Positions 43,666 to 52,976 of a stretch of 64,000 bases of DNA are shown one piece after another. This stretch comes from Bdellovibrionaceae bacterium UBA6502 (lineage in GTDB: Bacteria; Bdellovibrionota; Bdellovibrionia; Bdellovibrionales; UBA840): positions 53,157 to 117,156 of the forward strand of contig DJMA01000032.1 in assembly GCA_002436415.1 (NCBI GenBank), given 5' to 3'. Below the pieces are notes generated by a model. The model worked only from the letters and a program-made list of their open reading frames with translations. It searched no databases and was not told the DNA's origin. Position numbers and translations under genes: made by a program. Position 1 is the stretch's first letter. The number at the start of each line of letters is the position of its first letter.

Positions 43666-45297
43666 TTATTTTTGATTTGATTTTTTACTAAGGGATTTAG
43701 CATTAGCTAGATCCCTTTTTTCGTTTTTAATATCGACAAGGTAAGTACCCAACTCAGGAATTGTAGTCCCTGTATAGATGTTGGTGAATTTTGACTGATA
43801 GCCTCTATCTGCACCATTGATTACGAAGGTTTTTTCTAAGTTATTTTCTTTGATTGATTTTAACATATCTAAATGGCTTTTAGAGGAAGCTTGAAAATAG
43901 AAAAGACTTTTGGGGTACTTATCGTAAATGGCTTGTAGTTTTTTATTGGTAAAATTTTTATTTAACTGAAAAAAGACGAGTCTTCGTTTTCTAAAATTCG
44001 ATTTTAATCCTTTATAAAAGCTTTTATATTTGGACAAAACTACGAGAGTTTGATTACTTGAGTCTAAATTCTTTTTTAAGAAGCTAATGTTTTTTTGTCG
44101 ATAGCCTCTTTGATCAAAAAGTTTTGTGATTTCGATTTCCAACATATGTTTATTGGTATTGATCTGTTTTAGGTTACTAGGGTTACTTTCTTTACCTAAA
44201 ATACGAAATGTTTTTTTAGCATAGTTTAGGCGTTTTAAACTTTCATGTACCTTCTTTTGAAAATCAGGATCTTTTTTGTAGGCCATTACCAAATGAGCAT
44301 AGGCTTTGTATTGGGCTTTTCGGTTCCAAGCAATCATGACTAGATCCACACCGGATTTTATAGCAAGTTCAGCCCTTTTTCCTGGATCTGGATCTATCTT
44401 AGCACCTTGCATTTGTATATCGTCTGTAAGAATTAATCCCTTGAACTTTAGTTCGTCTCTTAAAAGTTTCGTATTAATTTCTGCAGAAAAGGAAGCGGGC
44501 TCATCACCTTTAATTACTTTTGGTAAACCAATATGACCAACCATAATCGCTGGTATTTTATTTTGGTTTATAATTTGATAATAAGGAATCAATTCCTTCT
44601 TCTTTAATTCACTAAGTGTTTTGTGGGAAAAGGGTAGAATTTTGTGGGAATCTCCCACTAAGTCACCATGGCCTGGGAAGTGTTTTGCCGTTGATATGAC
44701 GTAAGCCTCATTTGCGCCTTCAATCACTCTTTCGCTAATATTACCAACTGTATAAGGGTCATTGGAGTAGGTCCTTGCTCCTAAAAAGTCATTTCCTCCT
44801 AGAGGTTGGATGTCTAGAACTGGTGAAAAATTCATATTAATACCAAGGGACCTAAGAAGCTTTGAATTAAAATAGGCAAGATTACGAATTTGATCTTGTT
44901 TGACGCCTTTACCAAAGAGCGAGGGAGCGGGTAGCCTTGGATAGGTTTTGATCCTAGTAACATTTCCACCTTCTTGATCAATGGCAATAAAGGGACGGTC
45001 TTCATTCATTTTGTCATACAAAGAATAAATATCTTGAACAAGAGTTTTGAGTTGTGAGTAGGTACTAACATTGGCTCCGAACAAAATGATTCCGCCGGGA
45101 CGAATGTTTTGTAATTTCCTGCGGTTCAGTTTGTTTAAGGACTTTCCATATATTCCCAACATCAAAAGCTTTGAAACGTCTTTTTCGGAATAGGAGTTTT
45201 CACTATTTTTTCTAGATAAGACATTGCTGCCAGCAAATGTAATATTACTGACAAATAAAAAAATAAAGATAAAGCCTAGACGAAATGTTTTTCGCAT
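43666..45297 (-). CDS. Exported beta-N-acetylhexosaminidase, GH3 (NagZ-like)
   Basis: 543 residues. A signal peptide (MRKTFRLGFIFIFLFVSNIT FA) is followed by a GH3 TIM barrel with FIAIDQEGGNVTRIK, PVLDIQP, the His-Asp acid/base loop AKHFPGHGDLVGDSHK, HIGLPKVI and the nucleophile Asp in LILTDDIQMQGAK. The family releases N-acetylglucosamine from muropeptides in wall recycling. The signal peptide and an additional C-terminal domain of about 150 residues distinguish it from the cytoplasmic ~340-residue NagZ of E. coli and recall the larger exported forms. It may remodel wall, its own or that of prey. Confidence 0.88.
   Translation of the reverse strand: MRKTFRLGFIFIFLFVSNITFAGSNVLSRKNSENSYSEKDVSKLLMLGIYGKSLNKLNRRKLQNIRPGGIILFGANVSTYSQLKTLVQDIYSLYDKMNEDRPFIAIDQEGGNVTRIKTYPRLPAPSLFGKGVKQDQIRNLAYFNSKLLRSLGINMNFSPVLDIQPLGGNDFLGARTYSNDPYTVGNISERVIEGANEAYVISTAKHFPGHGDLVGDSHKILPFSHKTLSELKKKELIPYYQIINQNKIPAIMVGHIGLPKVIKGDEPASFSAEINTKLLRDELKFKGLILTDDIQMQGAKIDPDPGKRAELAIKSGVDLVMIAWNRKAQYKAYAHLVMAYKKDPDFQKKVHESLKRLNYAKKTFRILGKESNPSNLKQINTNKHMLEIEITKLFDQRGYRQKNISFLKKNLDSSNQTLVVLSKYKSFYKGLKSNFRKRRLVFFQLNKNFTNKKLQAIYDKYPKSLFYFQASSKSHLDMLKSIKENNLEKTFVINGADRGYQSKFTNIYTGTTIPELGTYLVDIKNEKRDLANAKSLSKKSNQK
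43690..43722 (+). terminator. F1 operon terminator inside the 3' end of nagZ
   Basis: AAGGGATTTAGC / GCTAGATCCCTT forms a 12-base-pair stem with one G-T wobble and an ATTA loop, followed by TTTTT. It lies in the coding sequence of the converging minus-strand gene. Confidence 0.85.
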
Positions 45298-45375
45298 GAG
45301 TTAATTTTAACAGAGATCCCACAGAAGAGGCTTTAATTGTGGCGTTGGAGCGACAATCTCAACGGAGGTAGGGGA

Positions 45376-46110
45376 ATGATGGTCTATAGTCTTAACACAG
45401 CTTGTAGAGCGCTTTTGCTAGTTTTAATCATTCAAGTTGCATGGTCGCAAGAAGATGAAAACTTCGTAATAATCGAGAAGCCTGAAATTGTTGAATATGA
45501 AAAGTTAGATGGAGATTTGCCTAGACAAGGAAGCCCTGCAATAAGTCTTTGGTCTAGCCAAGTAGGTTTTGCGTACTTAAAAAAGCAGTTTACATTTGTG
45601 GAAGCAGGGGAAGAGGCAATTGATTCGAGTTTTTATGGTGCCTTTTACGCACTTGCTTATAATTGGCGGATTTTTTCTATTGCAGCTGATGTCGGTATCT
45701 ATACCGGAAGTAAAGACGGCAGTATTTCTGGAGAAGAGTCCAACACCGGACTTCAAAAAAGTTTGAAGAACCAGTATCTGGGCGAAGTAGGTTTAAATCT
45801 ATATTTAAATTCGTTTTCCAATTGGTACTTTCGCCCCTATGTAGGTGGTGGTGCTTACATAAATGAATATAAGTACATAGAAAATGACTCCTCTACGACA
45901 ACAAAAAGTTTTAATATCAATAGCTCATTTTATAGAGCGGGCTTGGCTTTTAACATTGGGGCGATCGACGAAGAGGCCGCAATGGACTCTTGGAAAGAAA
46001 CTGGAATTTTTAGGACGCAGCTCCTATTAGAAGCAAAAAAATATACAAGCTTAGAGCCAAGCGTGGATAGTCAATTTGAAGTCTATTCGGCTTTGGTTTT
46101 TGAGTACTAA
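45376..46110 (+). CDS. Outer-membrane beta-barrel-like protein
   Basis: 244 residues. Signal peptide (ALLLVLIIQVAWSQ) followed by an acidic region and then alternating hydrophobic/aromatic strands, such as ISLWSSQVGFAYLKKQFTFV, SSFYGAFYALAYNW, YLGEVGLNLYLNS, WYFRPYVGGGAYINEYKY and FYRAGLAFNIGAI. The C-terminus ends with an aromatic (SALVFEY), typical of outer-membrane proteins. Family is not identifiable. I chose the ATG at 45376, which has GGAGG eight to nine bases upstream. The gene is divergent from nagZ, sharing a short promoter gap. Confidence 0.7.
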   Translation: MMVYSLNTACRALLLVLIIQVAWSQEDENFVIIEKPEIVEYEKLDGDLPRQGSPAISLWSSQVGFAYLKKQFTFVEAGEEAIDSSFYGAFYALAYNWRIFSIAADVGIYTGSKDGSISGEESNTGLQKSLKNQYLGEVGLNLYLNSFSNWYFRPYVGGGAYINEYKYIENDSSTTTKSFNINSSFYRAGLAFNIGAIDEEAAMDSWKETGIFRTQLLLEAKKYTSLEPSVDSQFEVYSALVFEY

Positions 46111-46333
46111 ACTTTAGTTTTTAAAAACATAAAAAGAACCAAAGAGTAAAGCCCCTTGTGGTTTAGAATTTTACTTTCGCCAAACACAAATATATGCGAA
46201 CTGCTAAAAATGAATTTCAAAGTTTGAATGAGCTTTGAATAATCGAAAAGGATTGCTAAAAAATTAAATCTCTAAAATGTAAGTGCTCGTAATGAAACCT
46301 TCCATGTAATTTGTTTCTTAAGCTAGAATTTTT

Positions 46334-47608
46334 TTATTTAAATACTGGAACTTCTTTTTGGCCATCGCAATAAGCGTATTCACTAGAATGATCTTCACAA
46401 GCTAGGGCTGTTTTTACTTTAGGGTTTTGAGAAACAGTTTTATCTAAAACATCGATTTTAGCATGATGATGGTCATTCATTTTAAATATCATTTGTTCAG
46501 CATCACACATTCGAAGGCCAAGTATTAATGACTCTAGTTTTTTATTAAGACTTAAATTTTTAAAATCACTCACAGCAATTGCTTCACCAAGAATTTCTCC
46601 ACCAAACCAGTCTGCGAAGGCTTCGGATAGATGAGTCTGATTACAAACATAATAGTATTTTTGATCAATCGGTCTTGAGTGTATAGATTTGGGGTGCATT
46701 AGGCATTTATTTAACTGCGGTGATAGACCACTTTTATTATTACTCAAGCTAAGATTAAATCGACAAGGATCGAAGGCGTGAGCTATTTCATGAGCTAATA
46801 TAAAAATGTAAGAGTAATCTGAATAAATGGAAGAAGCGATAGAAGGGCAAAGAGAAACCGATTTCGAAACTCTATCATATTCTGCGGAGACAGCGATTGA
46901 TTCATTACTCCAATACAGAAAGAAGTCTTCTCTAGCGAAACAGTTAGAATTATCTAGGCTAATAGTAGCTAGTTTTTTTAAGGCTCTATCTTTCAAAGTT
47001 TTTTCAAACGAACTTTTTAATAGATATGATTTAAACAATTTCTTTACGAGATTAAAAGATTCTTTAATTCTCTTTTCTTCCCCTTTATAAAAATCTTGCT
47101 CAATAATCCAATGTCTGATTTGAATTAGACTAGCTCTTATAAATTTTGATTTCGAATAATTTTTCAGGACAGGAGCAGTTGGATTGAAAAGATAGCCTAA
47201 TTCTCTTTCGTAATATTCTTCATAAGTTAGAACTACATTTGCTAGAGTGCGTGATAGTTTCTCAATACAGCTCTTGGCCAATAGCTTGTTTTGCTCAGAG
47301 TTATGACCATCAATAATACATTCAGCATTGTATCTCTTTGGTAATAACATTTTAAGTTTTTTATAAGTTTGAGCAGATTGAATGGGAAATGATTTAATAA
47401 TTAAATAACTTAGCCTATCTCTAATTTCGTCTAATAGCTCCAGTCTATCAGTCTCAATGCTATTAAGAACAGGCCTAGAGGCCCTACAAACAGCTTTGGA
47501 AAGGCTTTCACAATGTTCTTGTGAATGACTGGGGATTCCAGAGAATAAGATCATCTGGGAAAGAAATAAGAGTAAAATATATTTTGTCATCCAAGCTTTC
47601 TGTTTCAT
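46334..47608 (-). CDS. Secreted M13-like zinc metallopeptidase
   Basis: About 424 residues with an N-terminal signal peptide-like segment (YILLLFLSQMILFSG). The zinc motif is LAHEIAHAFD, and 56 residues beyond its first His lies EAFADWFGGE, which fits the ExxxD third-ligand helix of gluzincins. H-E-x-x-H-A-F-D followed by E-x-x-A-D-x-x-G resembles M13 (neprilysin) peptidases, though the protein is shorter than the usual ~650-700 and its other parts are unrecognised. Eight or more cysteines suggest periplasmic or extracellular disulfides. Start is uncertain: ATG 47608 or 47590, with no strong ribosome binding site. No operon partner. Confidence 0.65.
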   Translation of the reverse strand: MKQKAWMTKYILLLFLSQMILFSGIPSHSQEHCESLSKAVCRASRPVLNSIETDRLELLDEIRDRLSYLIIKSFPIQSAQTYKKLKMLLPKRYNAECIIDGHNSEQNKLLAKSCIEKLSRTLANVVLTYEEYYERELGYLFNPTAPVLKNYSKSKFIRASLIQIRHWIIEQDFYKGEEKRIKESFNLVKKLFKSYLLKSSFEKTLKDRALKKLATISLDNSNCFAREDFFLYWSNESIAVSAEYDRVSKSVSLCPSIASSIYSDYSYIFILAHEIAHAFDPCRFNLSLSNNKSGLSPQLNKCLMHPKSIHSRPIDQKYYYVCNQTHLSEAFADWFGGEILGEAIAVSDFKNLSLNKKLESLILGLRMCDAEQMIFKMNDHHHAKIDVLDKTVSQNPKVKTALACEDHSSEYAYCDGQKEVPVFK

Positions 47609-47623
47609 ATTAAAATATGCCAA

Positions 47624-47977
47624 ACAATAGCATTTACTAATGCATTCATTAGGCCAAATGATACAAATTGGAAAGAAATCAATGGTATTTAGAAGGCTTT
47701 ATATGGTTCTAAAAGGAAGTTGGCGTATTTTTGGCACTTAGAGATCAAAAGTTCTACAGCTGCCGATTCCCTTTTATGCTTATTCCCAAATTAGGCTCGA
47801 AAGCGCTTTGCTTGGGAATCTTTATAAGAAAAAATAAATAGCTTTCTTTAGCATTGATTTGAAGGAGGCCGGGATAACTTTTATTTAAGTAATTATAAAT
47901 CCAGCCCTAAATTTAAAAAGTATTTATCATAGTTTTAATTAAAAAAAGCCAGAGTAAAGCCATTTAAAGTATGGACT
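47624..47977. other. Intergenic region with a hairpin, between the metallopeptidase and mfd
   Basis: About 350 bases without a credible gene. ATTCCCAA (47782-47789) and TTGGGAAT (47812-47819) could pair around a 22-base loop that itself contains the palindrome AAAGCGCTTT. The remainder is AT-rich. It holds the metallopeptidase promoter and the mfd 3' end; no classic terminator could be identified. Confidence 0.4.
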
Positions 47978-50900
47978 CTACACAAGGAAATCTTTCTTTA
48001 AAAACTTTACGAGATTCAAAACCTGTGGCCAAGAAAGTTCAGGCATTCTTACAATTAGCCTGCTGTCTGGAGTTAGACGATAAGTCTTTGGTTGCTTGAT
48101 GGCCAGCTCCACCAATTTATTTACTGCTATTTTTGTTTGCGAAGAGAAGGACAAGCTGATGTTAACTGAACCAGCGGATATATCCTTGATGCCTAGGTCT
48201 TTACAATATTTTCTAATGAGCATGACGCCCATTAAGTTTAATACCTGCTCTGGTATTTTACCAAATTGGTCTATCATAGAAGACTCTATAGATTCAATAT
48301 CATCTTCTCCATCAATTTCTGATAAAAGCTTGTAAAAACTCAGTCGCACACGAATATCAGGAATATAGGCATCTGGAATCAGGGCAGGAATTCTTAGATT
48401 AATTTCCGGTTCTATCTCTTCAACTTTTTCTTCGCCTTTTGCTTCTCTGATACTTTGCTCGAGAAGCTCTAGGTATAAGTCATAACCAACTGTATTTACA
48501 TTACCACTTTGCTCTGCCCCTAAAAAGCTTCCAGCACCACGAAGCTCTAAATCGTGATGGGCTATTTTAAATCCACTTCCAAGAGCGGTATTCTCTTGAA
48601 TGATTCGTAATCTTTCTTTTGCATCTGGATCTAGTTTTGTATTTTGTGGGACTACCAAATAACAATAGGCTCTTTCTTTACTACGACCAACCCGACCACG
48701 AAGTTGATAAAGCTGGCTTAGGCCAAAGTGATGAGCGTTATCAATTATCATTGTATTAGCTCTAGGATTATCCACGCCATTTTCTACAATTGTTGTGCAC
48801 AGAAGAACATCAAATTTTCCCTGATAAAACCTCAGCATAACTTTTTCTAATTCGCCATCTTTCATCTGCCCATGGGCAACTTCGAGTTTTATGTCTGGCA
48901 GAATTTCTCTGATTTCTGCAGCTCTTGAATATATACTCTGTACTCTATTATGAATAAAATAAACCTGACCATTTCTTTGAAGCTCAGCTTCAATGGCTGT
49001 TTTAATAGTACCTTTGTTAAACCGATTAATATAGGTCCGGGTAGGTAAGCGATCTTGAGGAGCAGTGTTAATCGTTGATAAATCTCTAATGCCGACCAGT
49101 GACATATTTAAAGTTCGAGGAATAGGTGTCGCACTTAAAGATAAATTGTCTACGCTAGCCTTTAATTGTTTTAGCTTCTCTTTATGAGCGACTCCAAAAC
49201 GATGTTCTTCGTCGACGATTAGTAGTCCTAAGTTTTTAAAGTCTACATCTTTACTTAGAATGCGATGAGTACCAATGATCATATTTACATGACCAAGCTT
49301 TAAGTTTTCAAGTGTCTCGGCCATCTCTGATTTTGGAGTAAAGCGACCCATCGATCGAATCTCAAATGGCCAATTTTTAAATCGTTTTTTAAAGTTTTCA
49401 TAATGTTGAAATGCTAGGACTGTAGTAGGTACAAGCAAAGCTACTTGCTTATTTTCTTCGAGTACTTTGAACGCGGCTCGCATGGCAATTTCTGTTTTAC
49501 CAAAACCAACGTCACCACAAATCAAACGGTCCATGGGTTTATCTGATCCTAAGTCGCTTAATATATCAGTCATTGCTTTTAACTGATCGTCAGTTTCAAC
49601 ATAGGGAAACTCATCTTCAAATTTATGAAACATTTCATTAGGAGGGGAATATGCTGGCCGAGTTAATTGAGACCTTTTGGCATAAAGGCGGATTAATTCG
49701 TCGGCAATGTCTTTCAATGAATTCTTAACTTTTACCTTGGAGTTCTCCCAAGATTTACCACCAAGCTTATCGAGACCATGGGTTCCAGAATATTTTTGAA
49801 GAAGCCCGATTTTATAGATTGGCACATAAAGTTTGTCGTTGCCTCGATACTCCAACTGAATGAACTCAGACTTAATCCCTTGAACATCCATCATGGCCAT
49901 GCCTTTATAAATACCCACACCATGTTGAATATGAACTAGATGATCACCTTCCTTTAAATCAGCAAATTTAAACTGCCCAGCCTGTTGATTAAAGTCTTCT
50001 CTGGCTTTTCGTTGAGATTTTCTTCTTTTCCTGCCAAAAAAATCATTTGAATTAAGAAAGACTAAATGCTCAGAGGGGATTTGAAAGCCCTCAGAAATAC
50101 TATCCATACATAGGTGGACAAGTTGATTGTCTTGCCTTTGCTCTTCAACAAGAGCTATATTTATATCTTCAGTTCTTACTTCTTTAAAATTAAGCTCAGC
50201 ATTTTTTAATAAATACCTAGCTCGTTCCATTTGGGTTGGGTTTGAAAAGAAACAAAACACCGCATGGTCTGAATATTTATAGGATTTAATTTTTTCTATT
50301 ACTGGATTCACATCATTGTCTTTTGAGGGCGCTAGGTTCTCTTTCCTCGAAAGACTTAAATTAATTTTATATTCGGCTCCACCTTTGGATTTGATGAAAT
50401 CATCATCTAAAACTTGTACGGGATTTAAATAAAAGGTTTTGTTAGTATTTTTATGGAAGCCGCTAGGTTCATGATATAAATCTTTAAAGGGTGGACGGAT
50501 GTTTTCTTCGTCAAAGTTTGCAAAGGCCGTTTTCAAATTTTGAAAATGTAAATCCCATTGTCGCAAGCATTCGTGAGCATCAAAATAGAAAATCAAACTC
50601 TCATTAAAATAATCAAGTAGCTCCACTGAATCTTTGTGTGCATAGGGAAAAAGATAGTGAATGCCTTCGAAGTTTTGACGGCGATTTAGTTTGGAAATAT
50701 AGGATTGATTACTAGCCCAATCTATATTGGCTTCCTCACAACTTTTTTTCCATCGGTTTATAACTTCCTCAATATCTAAGCGGGCATGCAAGACTTCTAG
50801 AGCGGGAGAGATAATAGTTTCATTGATAATTTCAGAGCTTTTTTGCATCTCGGGATCAAACAAACGAATGGATTCAATCTCAGTATCAAAGAATTCAATT

Positions 50901-51448
50901 CTTATTGCTTGATCGTGGTTTGGTGAATAGATATCTACTATTTCGCCTCTACTCGAAAAGCTTAAAGGATCTTCAACAGTATCAACCTGTCTATAACCTA
51001 GCTCCTTTAGTTCCGTTAGAAAGTTACTAGATACAGTATCACCTTGTTTGATTTTTATTGAGGCTTGTTCAAAAAAATCCTTTGGAGAACAGTAGTTTAC
51101 AAGGTTTCTAGCGTGCACAAGAAACACGCCACTGCTAGCTTCTGCTGCCTTTGCGAGAAATCCCGTTCTTTGGGCAACAGCATTATAGCTAGTAAAAACA
51201 TTGTTGTAGGGATTGTGGGAGTCAGCCTTCCAACTGCAAAGTTTTAAATCGGTGAAGGTACTGAAACTATGTTCGAGCTTTTCTATCTCTTCATCACTTG
51301 GTAGGATGATCAAGGTTTTCTGATTACGATAAAGGTCTGGGTTCAAAGCTAAAACGCTAGGGTTTTGGATGCCATGAAGTTCTTGAGGATAGTTCTCATT
51401 ACTTCTTTTGAGATTTACTAAACTATCGAAATAATTAGTGATACTCAT
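47978..51448 (-). CDS. mfd: Transcription-repair coupling factor Mfd
   Basis: Mfd removes stalled RNA polymerase and recruits UvrA. About 1156 residues. The N-terminal UvrB-like region contains EIVDIYSPNHDQAIRIEFFD. The RNA polymerase-interaction domain has LVHIQHGVGIYKGM and the GNDKLYVPIYKIGLLQKY segment. The translocase core has Walker A CGDVGFGKTEIAMRAAF, DEEHRFGV as motif II, TATP-like SATPIPRTLNMSL, and motif VI QLRGRVGRS. The C-terminal domain includes AEQSGNVNTVGYDLYLELL. I prefer ATG 51448 to a GTG six codons earlier. It is divergent from the complex I-like operon. Confidence 0.96.
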   Translation of the reverse strand: MSITNYFDSLVNLKRSNENYPQELHGIQNPSVLALNPDLYRNQKTLIILPSDEEIEKLEHSFSTFTDLKLCSWKADSHNPYNNVFTSYNAVAQRTGFLAKAAEASSGVFLVHARNLVNYCSPKDFFEQASIKIKQGDTVSSNFLTELKELGYRQVDTVEDPLSFSSRGEIVDIYSPNHDQAIRIEFFDTEIESIRLFDPEMQKSSEIINETIISPALEVLHARLDIEEVINRWKKSCEEANIDWASNQSYISKLNRRQNFEGIHYLFPYAHKDSVELLDYFNESLIFYFDAHECLRQWDLHFQNLKTAFANFDEENIRPPFKDLYHEPSGFHKNTNKTFYLNPVQVLDDDFIKSKGGAEYKINLSLSRKENLAPSKDNDVNPVIEKIKSYKYSDHAVFCFFSNPTQMERARYLLKNAELNFKEVRTEDINIALVEEQRQDNQLVHLCMDSISEGFQIPSEHLVFLNSNDFFGRKRRKSQRKAREDFNQQAGQFKFADLKEGDHLVHIQHGVGIYKGMAMMDVQGIKSEFIQLEYRGNDKLYVPIYKIGLLQKYSGTHGLDKLGGKSWENSKVKVKNSLKDIADELIRLYAKRSQLTRPAYSPPNEMFHKFEDEFPYVETDDQLKAMTDILSDLGSDKPMDRLICGDVGFGKTEIAMRAAFKVLEENKQVALLVPTTVLAFQHYENFKKRFKNWPFEIRSMGRFTPKSEMAETLENLKLGHVNMIIGTHRILSKDVDFKNLGLLIVDEEHRFGVAHKEKLKQLKASVDNLSLSATPIPRTLNMSLVGIRDLSTINTAPQDRLPTRTYINRFNKGTIKTAIEAELQRNGQVYFIHNRVQSIYSRAAEIREILPDIKLEVAHGQMKDGELEKVMLRFYQGKFDVLLCTTIVENGVDNPRANTMIIDNAHHFGLSQLYQLRGRVGRSKERAYCYLVVPQNTKLDPDAKERLRIIQENTALGSGFKIAHHDLELRGAGSFLGAEQSGNVNTVGYDLYLELLEQSIREAKGEEKVEEIEPEINLRIPALIPDAYIPDIRVRLSFYKLLSEIDGEDDIESIESSMIDQFGKIPEQVLNLMGVMLIRKYCKDLGIKDISAGSVNISLSFSSQTKIAVNKLVELAIKQPKTYRLTPDSRLIVRMPELSWPQVLNLVKFLKKDFLV

Positions 51449-51467
51449 AATATAAACCGATTCCACC

Positions 51468-51497
51468 TTGACAGAAGACTAGCTTCGTTGAGTTAAT
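51468..51497 (+). promoter_or_regulatory. Candidate promoter of the membrane-protein/nuo operon
   Basis: Consensus -35 TTGACA (51468-51473), an 18-base spacer, and GTTAAT (51492-51497, four of six -10 positions). It is the only clear promoter-like site before the fourteen-gene series and lies 36 bases before its first ATG. It overlaps the upstream region of mfd. Confidence 0.55.
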
Positions 51498-51533
51498 TAA
51501 ACCTACTTGAGTTTTACAGCCAGAGGATCATCT

Positions 51534-51836
51534 ATGCTAGAAGTTCATGAGCTAATAATACCGATAATTTTATGGTTCGCAGTTTACCTGATACATTATC
51601 GTTTTGGCAATATTTGTACTCCGGAGAAGGTTTTATCCGTAGAAAAAAACAAAAAATCAATGCCGAGAATGTATTCTATTAGCATTGGTATCGCTATATT
51701 TCTAAGTCTTTGTTTAGCTTATATAAAATTTGTCCACCTATATTATGGAACAATCACAGGTGTTGATTTACAGATGATTGGCCTAGGTTTTGTCAGCATG
51801 ATTTTCTTACATTTAGCTGTCTTGAGGGATGAATCA
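51534..51836 (+). CDS. Small three-helix membrane protein, NuoA-like by position
   Basis: About 100 residues (stop at 51837-51839) from ATG 51534, which has GAGGAT upstream. Three membrane helices are visible: LIIPIILWFAVYLIHYRFG, YSISIGIAIFLSLCLAYIKF, and LQMIGLGFVSMIFLHLAVL. NuoA (125 residues downstream in this same operon) has the same three-helix topology with a charged loop after helix 1, and begins with the same MLE. I cannot show alignment of the conserved NuoA acidic residues. The name is therefore an inference from order, size and topology; the protein has no recognised family. It overlaps the next start by four bases. Confidence 0.55.
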
Positions 51837-52645
51837 TGAATAGCTTGTTAATCATTATCAGTTTTTTAGTCGTTCTATATTTACGGGAAGCTTTTTACCT
51901 TAGTTTAAAACCTCTGTTTACTAGATCAAATCCAGAATTTTCTAGGAATAATCGTTTACTTCAACCTATATATAATTTGCGTCACTCATTCCGCGCTAGT
52001 CAATTGAGTTGGAAAGTGGATGTGTTCTCAATTATAAAAATCTTGCTACTCCATTTCGTATTACTTGGTGTTATGAGTATCAACCGTAATAATATCACTG
52101 AGCTCTCTCAGGTGTTTTTACTTTTATTTCTAAGCTATTTATTTTTAGATTCCGTCGTTCAAAAAGAAATTTTTAAAAGCCATGACAATCAATTGGATAA
52201 ACAAATTATTGCAATAGTTTTATTAATTTGTGTTGCCAATATTATGGGGATAGTCGTTGGTATGGAGCAAAGCGTGAGTATGGGCTCCAAGCTAACAATA
52301 TCTATTTACGGTTTACTGATTCTCATCGTTGGTTTAGGAATAAGAAATTCAGTGATCCCTGAAAAAAACAATAAAAACATTTATCAAAAAGCGGAGCAGG
52401 AATTTGCCCGTTTTACTTGGGTTAGTGTTTTTGTGGCCTGTTTTGGGATGGACAGTCAATTGGGTATGGAATCTTTTGCCTTGTTCATTTTTAAAGTACT
52501 CCTATTAGAATCTTGTTTTCGTGTAGTCGGTATTTTTACACCACGTTTAGAGACAATGGTGCGTTGGCAAATTATCTATAAATTCGCCATCCCTATTAGT
52601 TTGGTGAGTGTGTATGGAGTAATAATGGGAGTGTTTTATGTATAA
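51836..52645 (+). CDS. Diverged NuoH-like membrane protein
   Basis: 269 residues, about eight helices, versus 383 for the intact NuoH downstream. Echoes of NuoH: after the first helix, RNNRLLQPIYNLRHSF recalls the GPNRIGPLGLLQLLADAVK segment; NSVIPEKNNKNIYQKAEQEF is at the place of the conserved NRTPFDLPEAEGELVAGYHTEY; FALFIFKVLLLES and FTPRLETMVRWQIIYKFAIP resemble FLVSFIKILFFLW and WTIPRFRYDQLMDIGWKTML. Most of the acidic residues that line the quinone cavity and channel in NuoH are replaced. GAGGG precedes the ATG. This is the strongest homology hint in the cluster, but it is read by eye, not calculated. Confidence 0.6.
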   Translation: MNSLLIIISFLVVLYLREAFYLSLKPLFTRSNPEFSRNNRLLQPIYNLRHSFRASQLSWKVDVFSIIKILLLHFVLLGVMSINRNNITELSQVFLLLFLSYLFLDSVVQKEIFKSHDNQLDKQIIAIVLLICVANIMGIVVGMEQSVSMGSKLTISIYGLLILIVGLGIRNSVIPEKNNKNIYQKAEQEFARFTWVSVFVACFGMDSQLGMESFALFIFKVLLLESCFRVVGIFTPRLETMVRWQIIYKFAIPISLVSVYGVIMGVFYV

Positions 52646-52976
52646 GTTCAAATGGCTCCCAATTATTTTATTAGTCACAAGTTCTATTTATTTAAGTTTT
52701 CTAGCTGATCATAGGTTTTCAATATTTATTTTAGTAATAGATTTGTTGTGGATCTTAGACTGGTACTTTAAAGAGATAAAGTTCGAAAGAAAGAAACTAA
52801 ACATCAGTTGGTATAATTTTATATATCCAATTATTTTGTTAGGTGCTATTTTTGCTAGTTTAATCCATTGGGAAAAAATTAGCTTCGAAAACATCTCTCC
52901 TAAGACTCTATTCATGATTATACCGGTCTTGTTTTTGGCAAGTTTTAAAAAGAGGAGGCGTAAAATTGGTTCCTAG
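52638..52976 (+). CDS. Small membrane protein, NuoJ-like by position
   Basis: 112 residues with four hydrophobic segments (LPIILLVTSSIYLSFLA, FSIFILVIDLLWILDWYF, FIYPIILLGAIFASLIHW, LFMIIPVLFLASF) and a basic end (KKRRRK). NuoJ in the intact set has 174 residues and five helices. No conserved NuoJ motif is visible, so the correspondence rests on order and size. The start overlaps the preceding gene by eight bases and GGGAG stands upstream, so it is translated in step with its neighbours. Confidence 0.45.
   Translation: MYKFKWLPIILLVTSSIYLSFLADHRFSIFILVIDLLWILDWYFKEIKFERKKLNISWYNFIYPIILLGAIFASLIHWEKISFENISPKTLFMIIPVLFLASFKKRRRKIGS

Noticed and set aside
46111..46333. GTTTTTAAAAAC palindrome after the outer-membrane-like gene as a terminator
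   Set aside because: Stem is all A-T apart from the ends and lacks a loop and a T-tract.
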